From NCBI GenBank assembly GCA_963921195.1, contig OY992540.1, positions 129,022,671-129,086,670 of the forward strand: a DNA stretch of 64,000 nt, read 5' to 3'. This DNA is from Pegoplata infirma (lineage: Eukaryota > Arthropoda > Insecta > Diptera > Anthomyiidae). The translations under genes and the position numbers were made by a program. The notes beneath the pieces are model-generated. The model made no database searches and was not told where the DNA came from. It saw nothing but the letters and a program-made list of their open reading frames with translations. Of the stretch, positions 54,069 through 64,000 are shown piece by piece. Numbering within the stretch: the stretch's first letter is position 1; each line of letters begins with the position of its first letter.

Positions 54069-55728
54069 CAGTGCCGGTCAAAAAAATAGCACCAATGACA
54101 AAATCTCTATTCATCCAATTAAACCAAAATATTATGTGTGTATTCGTTTAAAGTAAATATGTAATACTCTTATACTAAGTATATACCCCTTAAATGTTTT
54201 TACTTTTTCCAAAAATTGTGGACGGTTCTTTTTTAATGATCGATATTTTAAAAAAAACTCTGAATCAGTGCAGTCAATAAAATAGCACCGAATGACAAAA
54301 TTTCATTAAAAAAATTAATATTGTTTAAATTATTAAAATAAAAGTGTTAAATACTAAAGGAAGATAGATTTTATTTATAAAAAAATTATTTCATTACAAA
54401 ATTTGATGTTTATTTTCATAAAAATAGGACGTGGAAAGAATTACACTCCTCAAAAACGTGCTTTTGTAAAAAAATTAATTTCTGAACATAAACCATATTC
54501 TGAACCAGGAAAATTAGTTGGATGCGCTTATAAAATGATTAAAAATTCAACAAAATTATCTTTAGAGCTTGAAAAACTTTGTCACAAGCGACGTTTGTCA
54601 CCATAAGTGGTTAGGTGTTCGTAAAGACAATGGAAGAAAGACCCATTTACGGCAGCTCCAGAGCCAAAAAAAGGACAGCAAATGGCGAAAATGTTCTTCA
54701 AAGATTACAAAACAAGAACATTAACGCTTGTAGATTCGAAAAAGAGCGCCTACTCTCACTTAAGCATGCTGCAAGTCCTTTGAAGTTTGCTAACAGTAAC
54801 TCAGAATAACCATCTTAAAAGTGGATCAATGATCTATGGGCAAATGAACCCAATGTTGTTTTATTTGGAGACATGGGATCACATACCTATGTCAGAAGAC
54901 CCTAAAACGTGGAATTCAATCCAAAATTCGAAATAAAAATTACTTTAAATGGTGCTTATGGTGTGGGGGATATTTTCCTACTGTGGAGTGGGGTTCATAT
55001 ATTGGACCATGGCTCACATATTGGACTAGGACAACCGTGGATATACACTTAACGTTTATATCCTCCAGAAAGTAATGTTGCAATAAGTTTCTAAGCAAAT
55101 GCCACTAATTTAGGTCTTTTAGCACGTCAATTACCCATAGCATGACGGGAAATTGGAAAAAAATTGGGTCTGGAAAATAAAGTAAATGTGATGGAATGTC
55201 CTAGTCAGTCCCCAGATCTAGACCAAATCGATAGTTGATGGACAGACATAGAGGAGGGAGTGTCTCGAATACAACCAACTTGTAATGAAGCTCTTTGGGT
55301 GGCTGTTCAGCAACTCTGGAACTGAATTTCGAATTAAAGATCCAAAAATCTCGCGAATTCGGTACAAAAACGTTGTACAGAGGTAATTGTCAACACTGAG
55401 CACTCTACAATTTTTTTTTTAATATTTAAGGATATTACAACAATGATGAATTCATAATCCATTCGTTTTTCAAATTTAAGAATTTAATTTTAATACAAAA
55501 AGTACTGTGGTGCTATTTTTTTGACTGAGTCTTTTTTAAGTTTTTTTAAAAACTCTGAAAATTTTTAATAAAATAAAAAACCAAATTAGCCTTTTCTTAT
55601 GTGATATTGTTTCACACTCTTGTAAGTATCTTATGATACGTTATCAATGACATAAGATGAAATTGTTAAAAATAAACCAACGAAGAAAATTCTGTTTTAT
55701 CCTGGTGCTATTTTTTTGACCGCAGCTG
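54069..55728 (+). mobile_element. Tc1/mariner-family element, defective
   Basis: CAGTGCCGGTCAAAAAAATA at the left and TTTTTTTGACCGCAGCTG at the right, flanked by TA (54067-54068, 55729-55730). Inner copies of the end lie at 54268 (CAGTGCAGTCAATAAAATAG) and near 55505-55532 (GGTGCTATTTTTTTGACTG), the double inverted/direct repeat layout known from several Tc1-like transposons. At 1660 bp the element has full autonomous length but its gene is broken. Confidence 0.93.
54403..55240 (+). pseudogene. Tc1-like transposase, frameshifted pseudogene
   Basis: The first surviving segment (54403-54606) reads GRGKNYTPQKRAFVKKLISE and then KPYSEPGKLVGCAYKMI, the first helix-turn-helix of Tc1-like transposases that binds the inverted repeats. 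The frame then breaks; a fragment around 54660 is basic and fits the linker. 54835-54910 gives a WANEPNVVLFGDMGSHTYV-like stretch with the first catalytic aspartate region, 54950-54990 the GAYGVG..W region, and 55190-55235 the MECPSQSPDLDQID block containing the region of the last acidic residue, followed by a stop. At least three frame changes and stops separate these, so no active enzyme is made. In intact relatives the protein cuts and joins at TA sites in the nucleus. Confidence 0.9.
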
Positions 55729-56733
55729 TATGTGAATATTTATAGTTTCTACAGAATAAATTTTGACAGTTTCCAACACTACAATTCTATTTCTAGCAAT
55801 CTCAACCTCACTTCATACTTTCTTTCAACTTTTTTGTCTCTTACATTATTTCGCAAGGGTTACCAACATGATCTGGAATTGCAGACACAAATGAAGGAAT
55901 TTGCATTTTCAGTTTCGGAGACGTGACTAATGGCGACATATTTTGTCAGTAATTTTATTTGATTTTTTCAGATCGAGCACGGGCTCTAATTATATTTGTT
56001 ATAAGGGTTCAAAAACTTTTTAGATAACCGTAAATAGTTGATTTGGTAATGAATTCTCATAAGTAGGGCTTTTCTGGGACCATTAATGTCTCCAATGCCT
56101 TTTATTAGATTTCGTTTGGTGTTTTGTTATTATTCTTTAAAGTCTTTGCAGCAGCCCTGATGTTTTGATGTCTGTTAGTCTAGGCAAAATATGTACAAGG
56201 ATGGCTCTTTTTTTTAACAGTAATTATATATCTACAACATTTTGCTTTAGTTGGGTTTTTTTTCTACACTGAATTTTATTTGTATTTATTGTTGGACTAC
56301 ATTTTAATGAAGTGGTTTTTGCGGTTAATGAAAATCATATTTATATAATAATGTTGGTTATTTTAACGCTTCAATTAAGGTAAAATTTACTAAGAGAAAT
56401 AGATAGAAAGCAACAAAAGGTAAAAAAGCAAAAAAAAAATAAAACAAAACTTGTGCAATAAACGTACAATAATTATAAACATGCCATGTATTTAAAGCCG
56501 AAAATACACAATGAATTCATACATAAACACACATTTTAAATATACAAAAATTCAAGGGGCAGATCCAGCACTTGGTTTTGGGAGGGAAAATTTTTTTATA
56601 CTTGAAAAAGGTTTCTTACGTGGAAGCTCCGAATAGATTTTTATGGATTTTCATCATTCCCAGACATTTTTCGTATAGAAAAAAAACTCATATCACCGTC
56701 CGACATTCAATATTAAACATGAACCGGATGATA
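55729..56733. other. Repeat flank (right) and AT-rich spacer
   Basis: 55969-56012 repeats 53875-53918. 56694-56732 repeats 20189-20227 (ACCGTCCGAC and the AATATTAAACA text). The rest holds no supported feature. Confidence 0.5.
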
Positions 56734-57046
56734 CAGTGCCAGTAAAAAGTATTCGTCGATTTATTTTTTTTTTTATAAATGCTATATTTTTGCCATGAAA
56801 CTGCAAATTTATTTTTTATTTTTTTTACATACATAATGTTTATTACGTCTTCTATCCAAATCCCAACAAAAATAGCAAAGAATACATAAAATGAAGGCAG
56901 CATAATTAATAAAAAGAAAAATTACATAAAAGAAAAACAAAAAAGTATTCGTCTGTTTTCAGGAACTGCAATTAACACTCTGCGATTTTGACTTTGAAAC
57001 GTTTTTTGGACCAACACTACTCTTTATTACAGCCGTCAAATATCTA
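56734..57046 (+). mobile_element. 5' remnant of a second Tc1-like element
   Basis: TA|CAGTGCCAGTAAAAAGTATT CGTCGATTT at the left and an inner repeat AAAAAGTATTCGTCTGTTTT at 56940, the same direct-repeat layout as the element at 54069 but a different sequence family. It continues with TTGACTTTGAAACGTTTTTT, then stops without transposase or right end. Confidence 0.65.
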
Positions 57047-57430
57047 CACGCAGAAAAAAAACATGGTTGATCATGATTTAAGAGCGTCATATTATGATTG
57101 GAAATATGGTTGTAGCAATAATGTTAATATGATTGAAGGCAACAAGGAATGTTAATCATTATATGATTGCGGCAATAATGGCTTAAATGTTATATAATTA
57201 TCATAATATATTTCCAGTTTATTATACATATAATTTTTTTTTTAATTGAGAAAATTTATTATGCTTTAATACCACACGTTTATAAGAATTCTTCATTACT
57301 TTTTTTTGATAAAGTTCACACCAATAATTTATTTTTTGTGTTTAAATGTTGTTTTTATAAATATGAAACCATTTTTATTAATTTTGATTTAATTTAGTGG
57401 CAACCTGCCTTTTACATCAATGATGTGCAA
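57047..57430. mobile_element. CACGCAGAAAAAAA-ended element with ATTATGATTG body
   Basis: TA|CACGCAGAAAAAAAACATG at the left, followed by GATCATGATTTAAGAGC, ATTATGATTGGAAATATGG, TTGTAGCAATAATG and similar words. Right end not found; 57240-57430 is plain AT-rich sequence. Confidence 0.45.
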
Positions 57431-57949
57431 TCAGGGTTGGAAAAAGCTCGAGAGCGAGCCAAAACGAGCCGCTCAAAACATAAAAGGCTCGCAGCCAATA
57501 TGAAACGAGCTGCTCAAAATTAAAAAAGCTCGTTGAAAAAATAAAACGAGCTTTTTGAAAATTGAAAGGCTCGCCGACGAGCTGCTTTTAAAATAAAGGC
57601 TCTCAAGCTTTAAAAAAGAGCTGGCTCAATATTTCAGGCTCGCAGCCAATATTTAGCTCGCTCCTGTACATTATTTTTAGTATAATGAAACTATGCTTTT
57701 TAAATTTTATTACACTATTTCATTTGTATTTCACAAATTTGTAATTTTTGTTCTTAAATAATGTAAAAAATATGTTTACACAATTTCCCATAGCTTTTCT
57801 GAATTTAAGAAAAATATTTTACACCATTTCCACACACGTTACAAAAAACGTCAACTACAGCATTTCCAATCGTATTTATGAAATAAAGTGAAAAACAGAT
57901 ACACCATTTCCAAAAAAATCCTTGAATTTTAAAATCATTATTTATGAAA

Positions 57950-58570
57950 AATAATTTACACCATTTCCAAAAGCATTTTTTTGTTTTATTTTTTTATGGA
58001 TTTGGGTTTACCCCATTTCCAGTTTTATTCTATGGAAATGGGGAAAGTAGTTGCTTACACCATTTCCAATATAATTCAAATAAATTTTTATTGCTTTTTT
58101 ATTTTATGCAAAATTGAAACTACACCTTTTCCTTTTGGCATGCAAAAATACTGATTGGGAATTAATTACACCATTTCCATTCAAACTTTAATAAAGTTAC
58201 ATTATTTCAAATAAATTTTAGTTAATCACAAAAAAAAACTCAAATACACCATTTTATGATTATTTAAAATTATTTATGATAAATAATTTACACCATTTCC
58301 AAAAGCATTTTTTTGTTTTATTTTTTTATGGATTTGGGTTTACCCCATTTCCAGTTTTATTCTATGGATATGGGGAAAATAGATGCGTACACCATTTCCA
58401 ATCAAATTCAAATATATTTATATTGCTTTCTTATTTTATGCAAAATTGAAACTACGCCTTTTCCTTTTGGCATGCAAAAATACTGATTGGGAATAAATTA
58501 CACCATTTCCATTCAAAATTTAAAAATTTAATAAAGTAAAATTATTTCAAATAAATTTTAGTTTATTACA
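57950..58570 (+). repeat. Tandem duplication of about 310 bp within the palindrome arm
   Basis: TAATTTACACCATTTCCAAA, TATGGATTTGGGTTTACCCC, TCCTTTTGGCATGCAAAAAT and TGATTGGGAAT recur in the same order at about 57955 and 58285. The right arm shows the mirrored pair at 63480-64000, cut by the window end. Confidence 0.9.
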
Positions 58571-60970
58571 ATAAAACAAACTCAAATACACCATTTCCAA
58601 TTAAATTTCTTAAATTAAGTAATGTAAACAAAATATTAATTTTTATGTGGTATTTTTAATTTTAAAATATGTGTTACTGTATATTAGAGATTAAAAAATA
58701 TTTACAAAATTTACATTGAAAATTGTGAAATTAATAAATTCGCGATACGTTTTCAATTAAGTTTTTCGAAGTTTAAAGAATAATTTTGCTATACCATTGA
58801 CACATACATTTCAAAAATTTTTATAATTTTAATAACAGCATTTCCCTCATAATTTGTAGAATTTAGGAAAATATCGATAACACCGTTTCCAATCTTATTC
58901 ACCAATATTTTAATTGCTTTTCTAAACTTATATGAAAAAGTAAAATTACACCTTTTCCACTTGTTCGGTAAAATACTGCCAATAATTAAATTACACCATT
59001 TCCATTCGTATTTGAAAAATTTAATAAAGTTAACTGATTTCAATTTAACTTCAGTAACAAAGCTTTAGATTTCAATTAAATAATTTCCAATTAGTTAAGT
59101 TACACCATTTCCAATCAGAAATAACGTAATCCAAAATAGGAATTTTCAAGTTGAATTTTTTTTAACACAAAAAAAGTTTAATGGTGAAAAAAAAATTAGA
59201 AATAATTTTTTACCATTTCCATTGAAATTGTCAAACTTAAAAAAAGTATATTGATTTTAAAAATTAAATGCAAAATACACGATTTTTGTTTGAATTAAAA
59301 AAATGAATAAAGACACCGTTTCAAATAAAATTCTTAACATTTTTACTTAGACCGTTTGCAACTGTTTTTTAAAAGTATGTTAAACCCGTTTCCAATTCAT
59401 TTTCAGAAAAAAGTAAACAATCATATCAACACCATTTCCAATATTATTGAATAAAAATAAAGCACTTAAAACACAATCTTCCAATTGCAAAATGTGTAAT
59501 TGAAAATTTCATAAATTTTATTTGAATTTTTTTAATTATGTGAACTTTATGTCAGGAATTTTTGGTTGAAATATTGTTACTACATTATTTGCTTTTTCTT
59601 AATCCAACAGTAGATGCTATATTTTGATTCCTTAAATTTATATTGTGGCAATTATATTGGATATGGTTTTTAAAATCCAATCGGAATTGGAATTTAATTG
59701 AAAATGCTGTATTAATGTTAATTTGATATTTTTTGGCAAAGTAGATTGGAAATGGTGTAAACACTGTTTTTTAAAATCTAATCGGAAACAGTTAAAAAAA
59801 AAATTGTGAAATTTTGTTGGAGTTAATACATTTTACTGCAATACAAATTTTTGGTTTAAATAAGTTTCACTACTCTAATAAAAATTACATCATATTTAAT
59901 TTTAAGTTAATCCATTAAATCTATTGGAAATGGTGTAGGTTCTTGTTTTAGTTTATGAAAAACATTTGGAAATGATGATGACATAAATATCCTGACATAA
60001 GAAAAAAAAATCTTTCAAAAAAAGTAATTATTTCACGTAAAGCTCGCAAAAGAGCTGGCAAATTACGCTGGCTCGTTTCGTATTTTTAAAAAGAGCCTTG
60101 AAAATATATGAGCTCGTTTGGCTTGTTTTGAAAAATGAAGATATTTTATTTTTTTATAAAAAAAACTATAAATAAAATAATGCGACGCAAAATAAAAATA
60201 CAGTAAAAAGACTTGAAAAATATTTCTTTAAGTATATCATTGTTCTGAATTACACCGTTTCCGACGATACTTATTAAATTAAAAATGTGTTTTACACCAT
60301 TTGAAACAGCGTTTTTAGTTTTATTTTTTTATGGATTTGTGGAAAAAAGTTGTTTACACCATTTCCAAAAGCAAAAATACTCCTTGGAATTAAATTACCC
60401 CATTTCCATTCAAAATTGAAAAATTGGTTTATGTAAAATTGCTTCAACTTAATTATAGTTAATTACAAAAAAAAAAATAGGTCTAACACACCATTTCCAA
60501 TTAAATTGCATAAATAAAGTAATCTAATTCAAACATTTATATATATATTGCGTTTTCAATAGAAATAAGTGATTGCTTTATATTTGAGATTCCAAAAAAT
60601 ATTTACACTATTTCCATTAAAAATTTTGAAATTAATAAATACGCCATTCGTTTTCAGTTAAGTTAACGAAGTTCCATCTCAATCCAGCTTGATTTATATT
60701 ATTAATGAAAAAATCAATTACACCGTTTCCAATCTAATCCAACAACATTTAAATTGCTTTTATAAATTTGTTCGAAAAATTAAAGTTGCACCAATTAAAG
60801 TTACTGCTAAGAATTTTATTACACCATTTCCATTCATATTTGAAAAACTGAATTAAGCTAACTTTTTTGAACTTAATTGGAGTAAATAACTTATAAAGAA
60901 AAATTGTTGTAAAATTGTTGTGTTTTTTCAATAAATGAATGCAACTGACACCATTTTTAGTTAAATTGGA

Positions 60971-61124
60971 AACGGTACTAACATACTTTTAAAAACAATT
61001 GTAAATGGTGTGAGTCAAAATTCTGTAAAACAGTGTTAATATTTAACATTCTTATAAAATACAATTGGAAATAGTATAAGTAATAATTTTGTGAAACTGT
61101 GTAAATATGTATGCCAAAATCCAT
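60971..61124. other. Spacer at the palindrome axis
   Basis: The stretch between the arms contains ACAATTGTAAATGGTGTGAG and ACAATTGGAAATAGTATAAG, two direct units in the right-arm orientation, so the axis is slightly off the true centre. It forms the loop of the hairpin. Confidence 0.7.
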
Positions 61125-64000
61125 TTTTTTAAATTTAACTAAAAATGGTGTCAGTTGCATTCATTTATTGAAAAAACACAACAATTTTTCTTTATAAGTT
61201 ATTTACTCCAATTAAGTTCAAAAAAGTTAGCTTAATTCAGTTTTTCAAATATGAATGGAAATGGTGTAATAAAATTCTTAGCAGTAACTTTAATTGGTGC
61301 AACTTTAATTTTTCGAACAAATTTATAAAAGCAATTTAAATGTTGTTGGATTAGATTAGAAACGGTGTAATTGATTTTTTCATTAATAATATAAATCAAG
61401 CTGGATTGAGATGGAACTTCGTTAACTTAACTGAAAACGAATGGCGTATTTATTAATTTCAAAATTTTTAATGGAAATAGTGTAAATATTTTTTGGAATC
61501 TCAAATATAAAGCAATCACTTATTTCTATTGAAAATGCAATATATAAATAAATGTTTGAATTAGATTATTTTATTTATGCAATTTAATTGGAAATGGTGT
61601 GTTAGACCTATTTTTTTTTTTGTAATTAACTATAATTAAGTTGAAGCAATTTTACATAAACCAATTTTTCAATTTTGAATGGAAATGGTGTAATTTAATT
61701 CCAAGGAGTATTTTTGCTTTTGGAAATGGTGTAAACAACTTTTTTCCACAAATCCATAAAAAAATAAAACTAAAAACGCTGTTTCAAATGGTGTAAAACA
61801 CATTTTTAATTTAATAAGTATCGTCGGAAATGGTGTAATTCAGAACAATGATATAATTAAAGAAATATTTTTCAAGTATTTTTACTGTATTTTTATTTTG
61901 CGTCGCATTATTTTATTTATAGTTTTTTTTATAAAAAAATAAAATATCTTCATTTTTCAAAACAAGCCAAACGAGCCCATATATTTTCAAGGCTCTTTTT
62001 AAAAATACGAAACGAGCCAGCGTAATTTGCCAGCTCTTTTGCGAGCTTTACGTGAAATAATTACTTTTTTTGAAAGATTTTTTTTTCTTATGTCAGGATA
62101 TTTATGTCATCATCATTTCCAAATGTTTTTCATAAACTAAAACAAGAACCTACACCATTTCCAATAGATTTAATGGATTAACTTAAAATTAAATATGATG
62201 TAATTTTTATTAGAGTAGTGAAACTTATTTAAACCAAAAATTTGTATTGCAGTAAAATGTATTAACTCCAACAAAATTTCACAATTTTTTTTTTAGCTGT
62301 TTCCGATTAGATTTTAAAAAACAGTGTTTACACCATTTCCAATCTACTTTGCCAAAAAATTTCAAATTAACCTAAATACAGCATTTTCAATTAAATTCCA
62401 ATTCCGATTGGATTTTAAAAACCATATCCAATATAATTGCCACAATATAAATTTAAGGAATCAAAATATAGCATCTACTGTTGGATTAAGAAAAAGCAAA
62501 TAATGTAGTAACAATATTTCAACAAAAAATTCCTGACATAAGTTCACATAATTAAAAAAATTCAAATAAAATTTATGAAATTTTCAATTACACATTTTGC
62601 AATTGGAAGATTGTGTTTTAAGTGCTTTACTTTTATTCAATAATATTGGAAATGGTGTTGATATGATTGTTTACTTTTTTCTGAAAAGAAATTGGAAACG
62701 GGTTTAACATACTTTTAAAAAACAGTTGCAAACGGTCTAAGTAAAAATGTTAAGAATTTTATTTGAAACGGTGTCTTTATTCATTTTTTTAATTCAAACA
62801 AAAATCGTGTATTTTGCATATAATTTTTAAAATCAATATACTTTTTTTTAAGTTTGACATTTTCAATGGAAATGGTAAAAAATTATTTCTAATTTTTTTT
62901 TTACCATTAAACTTTTTTTGTGTTAAAAAAAAATCAACTTGAAAATTCCTATTTTGGATTACGTTATTTCTGATTGGAAATGGTGTAACTTAACTAATTG
63001 GAACTTATTTAATTGAAATCTAAAGCTTTGTTACTGAAGTTAAATTGAAATCAGTTAACTTTATTAAATTTTTCAAATACGAATGGAAATGGTGTAATTT
63101 AATTATTGGCAGTATTTTACCGAACAAGTGGAAAAGGTGTAATTTTACTTTTTCATATAAGTTTAGAAAAGCAATTAAAATTTTGGTGAATAAGATTGGA
63201 AACGGTGTTATCGATATTTTCCTAAATTCTACAAATTATGAGGGAAATGCTGTTATTAAAATTATAAAAAATTTTGAAATGTATGTGTCAATGGTATAGC
63301 AAAATTATTCTTTTAACTTCGAAAAACTTAATTGAAAACGTATCGCGAATTTATTAATTTCACAATTTTCAATGTAAATTGTGTAAATATTTTTTAATCT
63401 CTAATATACAGTAACACATATTTTAATATTAAAAATACCACATAAAAATTAATATTTTGTTTACATTACTTAATTTAAGAAATTTAATTGGAAATGGTGT
63501 ATTTGAGTTTGTTTTATTGTAATAAACTAAAATTTATTTGAAATAATTTTACTTTATTAAATTTTTAAATTTTGAATGGAAATGGTGTAATTTATTCCCA
63601 ATCAGTATTTTCGCATGCCAAAAGGAAAAGGCGTAGTTTCAATTTTGCATAAAATAAAAAAGCAATATAAATATATTTGAATTAGATTGGAAATGGTGTA
63701 AGCAACTATTTTCCCCATATCCATAGAATAAAACTGGAAATGGGGTAAACTAAAATCCATAAAAAAATAAAACAAAAAAATGCTTTTGGAAATGGTGTAA
63801 ATTATTTATCATAAATAATTTTAAATAATCATAAAATGGTGTATTTGAGTTTTTTTTTTGTGTGATTAACTAAAATTTATTTGAAATAATGTAACTTTAT
63901 TAAATTTTTAGATTTTGAATGGAAATGGTGTAATTTATTCCCAATCAGTATTTTTGCATGCCAAAAGGAAAAGGTATAGTTTCAATTTTGCATAAAATAA

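Larger units (their letters stand above)
57431..64000. mobile_element. Giant palindrome saturated with ACACCATTTCC, continues beyond the window
   Basis: The left end probably is CAGGGTTGGAAAAAGCTCGA at 57431, followed by GCTCG/CGAGC-rich text to 57670. From 57700 to 60970 the plus strand carries ACACCATTTCCAATTAAATT-like words every 30-100 bp. From about 61125 to 64000 the mirror image follows (GGAAATGGTGT). Pairing was checked at 58789-59043 with 63045-63299, at 60040-60150 with 61950-62060, and at 60880-60970 with 61125-61215; the axis is near 61,047 and the spacer about 160 bp. Identity is high but not complete. By symmetry the right end should lie about 0.65 kb past the window. No transposase frame is seen. 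Confidence 0.9.

Noticed and set aside
58789..59043. 84-codon frame with an almost identical mirror copy at 63045-63299
   Set aside because: The twin results from palindrome symmetry. The peptide is simply the translated ACACCATTTCC repeat (EWKWCN words).
57431..64000. Assembly artefact as the explanation for the giant palindrome
   Set aside because: The arms differ by scattered substitutions and small indels, and a unique spacer of about 160 bp lies at the axis, which is not expected of a simple read-inversion artefact. Long reads are still needed to exclude it.

Overview
The window reads as gene-poor, very AT-rich nuclear DNA of an insect, most likely a higher dipteran. The main reason is ten or so copies of an element that opens with a TACCC(T/C)CCAC hairpin, carries an ATATAT stretch followed by a GATCGATTTTAAGTCGATCT-like core and a (GTCY)n run, and closes with a TTCGGC..GCCGAA hairpin and TTACTTGTTT. 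That is the layout described for mini-me/DINE-1 (Helentron-type) elements of flies. I found no intact host gene, no tRNA or rRNA gene, and no bacterial-style feature. The only coding traces I recognise are two dead transposases: a hAT C-terminal dimerisation segment (4626-5180) and a frameshifted Tc1/mariner transposase (54403-55240).

Layout. 0-0.45 kb: a repeat shared with 25.85-26.1 kb. 0.47-0.87 kb: a worn relative of the 35-bp satellite. 1.6-8.9 kb: a minus-strand mini-me copy broken by a stack of nested elements, with up to six levels of enclosure. 9.2-12.5 kb: a foldback hAT-type element with another mini-me inside. 13.7-16.4 kb: a third mini-me with two hAT-type insertions. 17.2-19.43 kb: the 35-bp satellite. 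20.3-22.4 kb: small palindromes and a mini-me split by a foldback. 22.6-25.7 kb: a dispersed element ending in (GTCA)n and TATATATAGATT, containing a 16-bp satellite. 26.4-27.8 kb: two palindromic MITEs. 28.5-32.3 kb and 32.4-33.6 kb: two more mini-me composites. 34.6-42.4 kb: a hAT-type MITE, two diverged mini-me copies with a 2.2-kb foldback, and a second copy of the 2-kb TA-flanked palindrome. 44.0-48.5 kb: two hAT-type elements with nested insertions. 48.8-50 kb: small MITEs including a PIF/Harbinger-type one. 50.0-53.7 kb: a CACTGGGCC-ended element full of 190-bp and 250-bp tandem repeats. 53.9-57.1 kb: Tc1 elements inside a directly repeated flank. 57.4 kb to the window end: one giant palindrome (axis near 61,047) saturated with ACACCATTTCC, running off the right edge.

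Boundaries marked with a target-site duplication (TSD) were read base by base and are the most reliable calls. Eight elements have perfect 8-bp TSDs in the hAT manner on the two-ended copies checked, and several palindromes are flanked by TA. Superfamily names otherwise rest on TSD length and terminal sequence, not on proteins. The window behaves as an insertion sink: elements land in elements, so the order of insertions can be reconstructed. The most interesting unexplained patterns are the giant palindrome, the number of long foldbacks, and a set of TA-flanked elements that share ends while each body is built from its own short self-complementary word.
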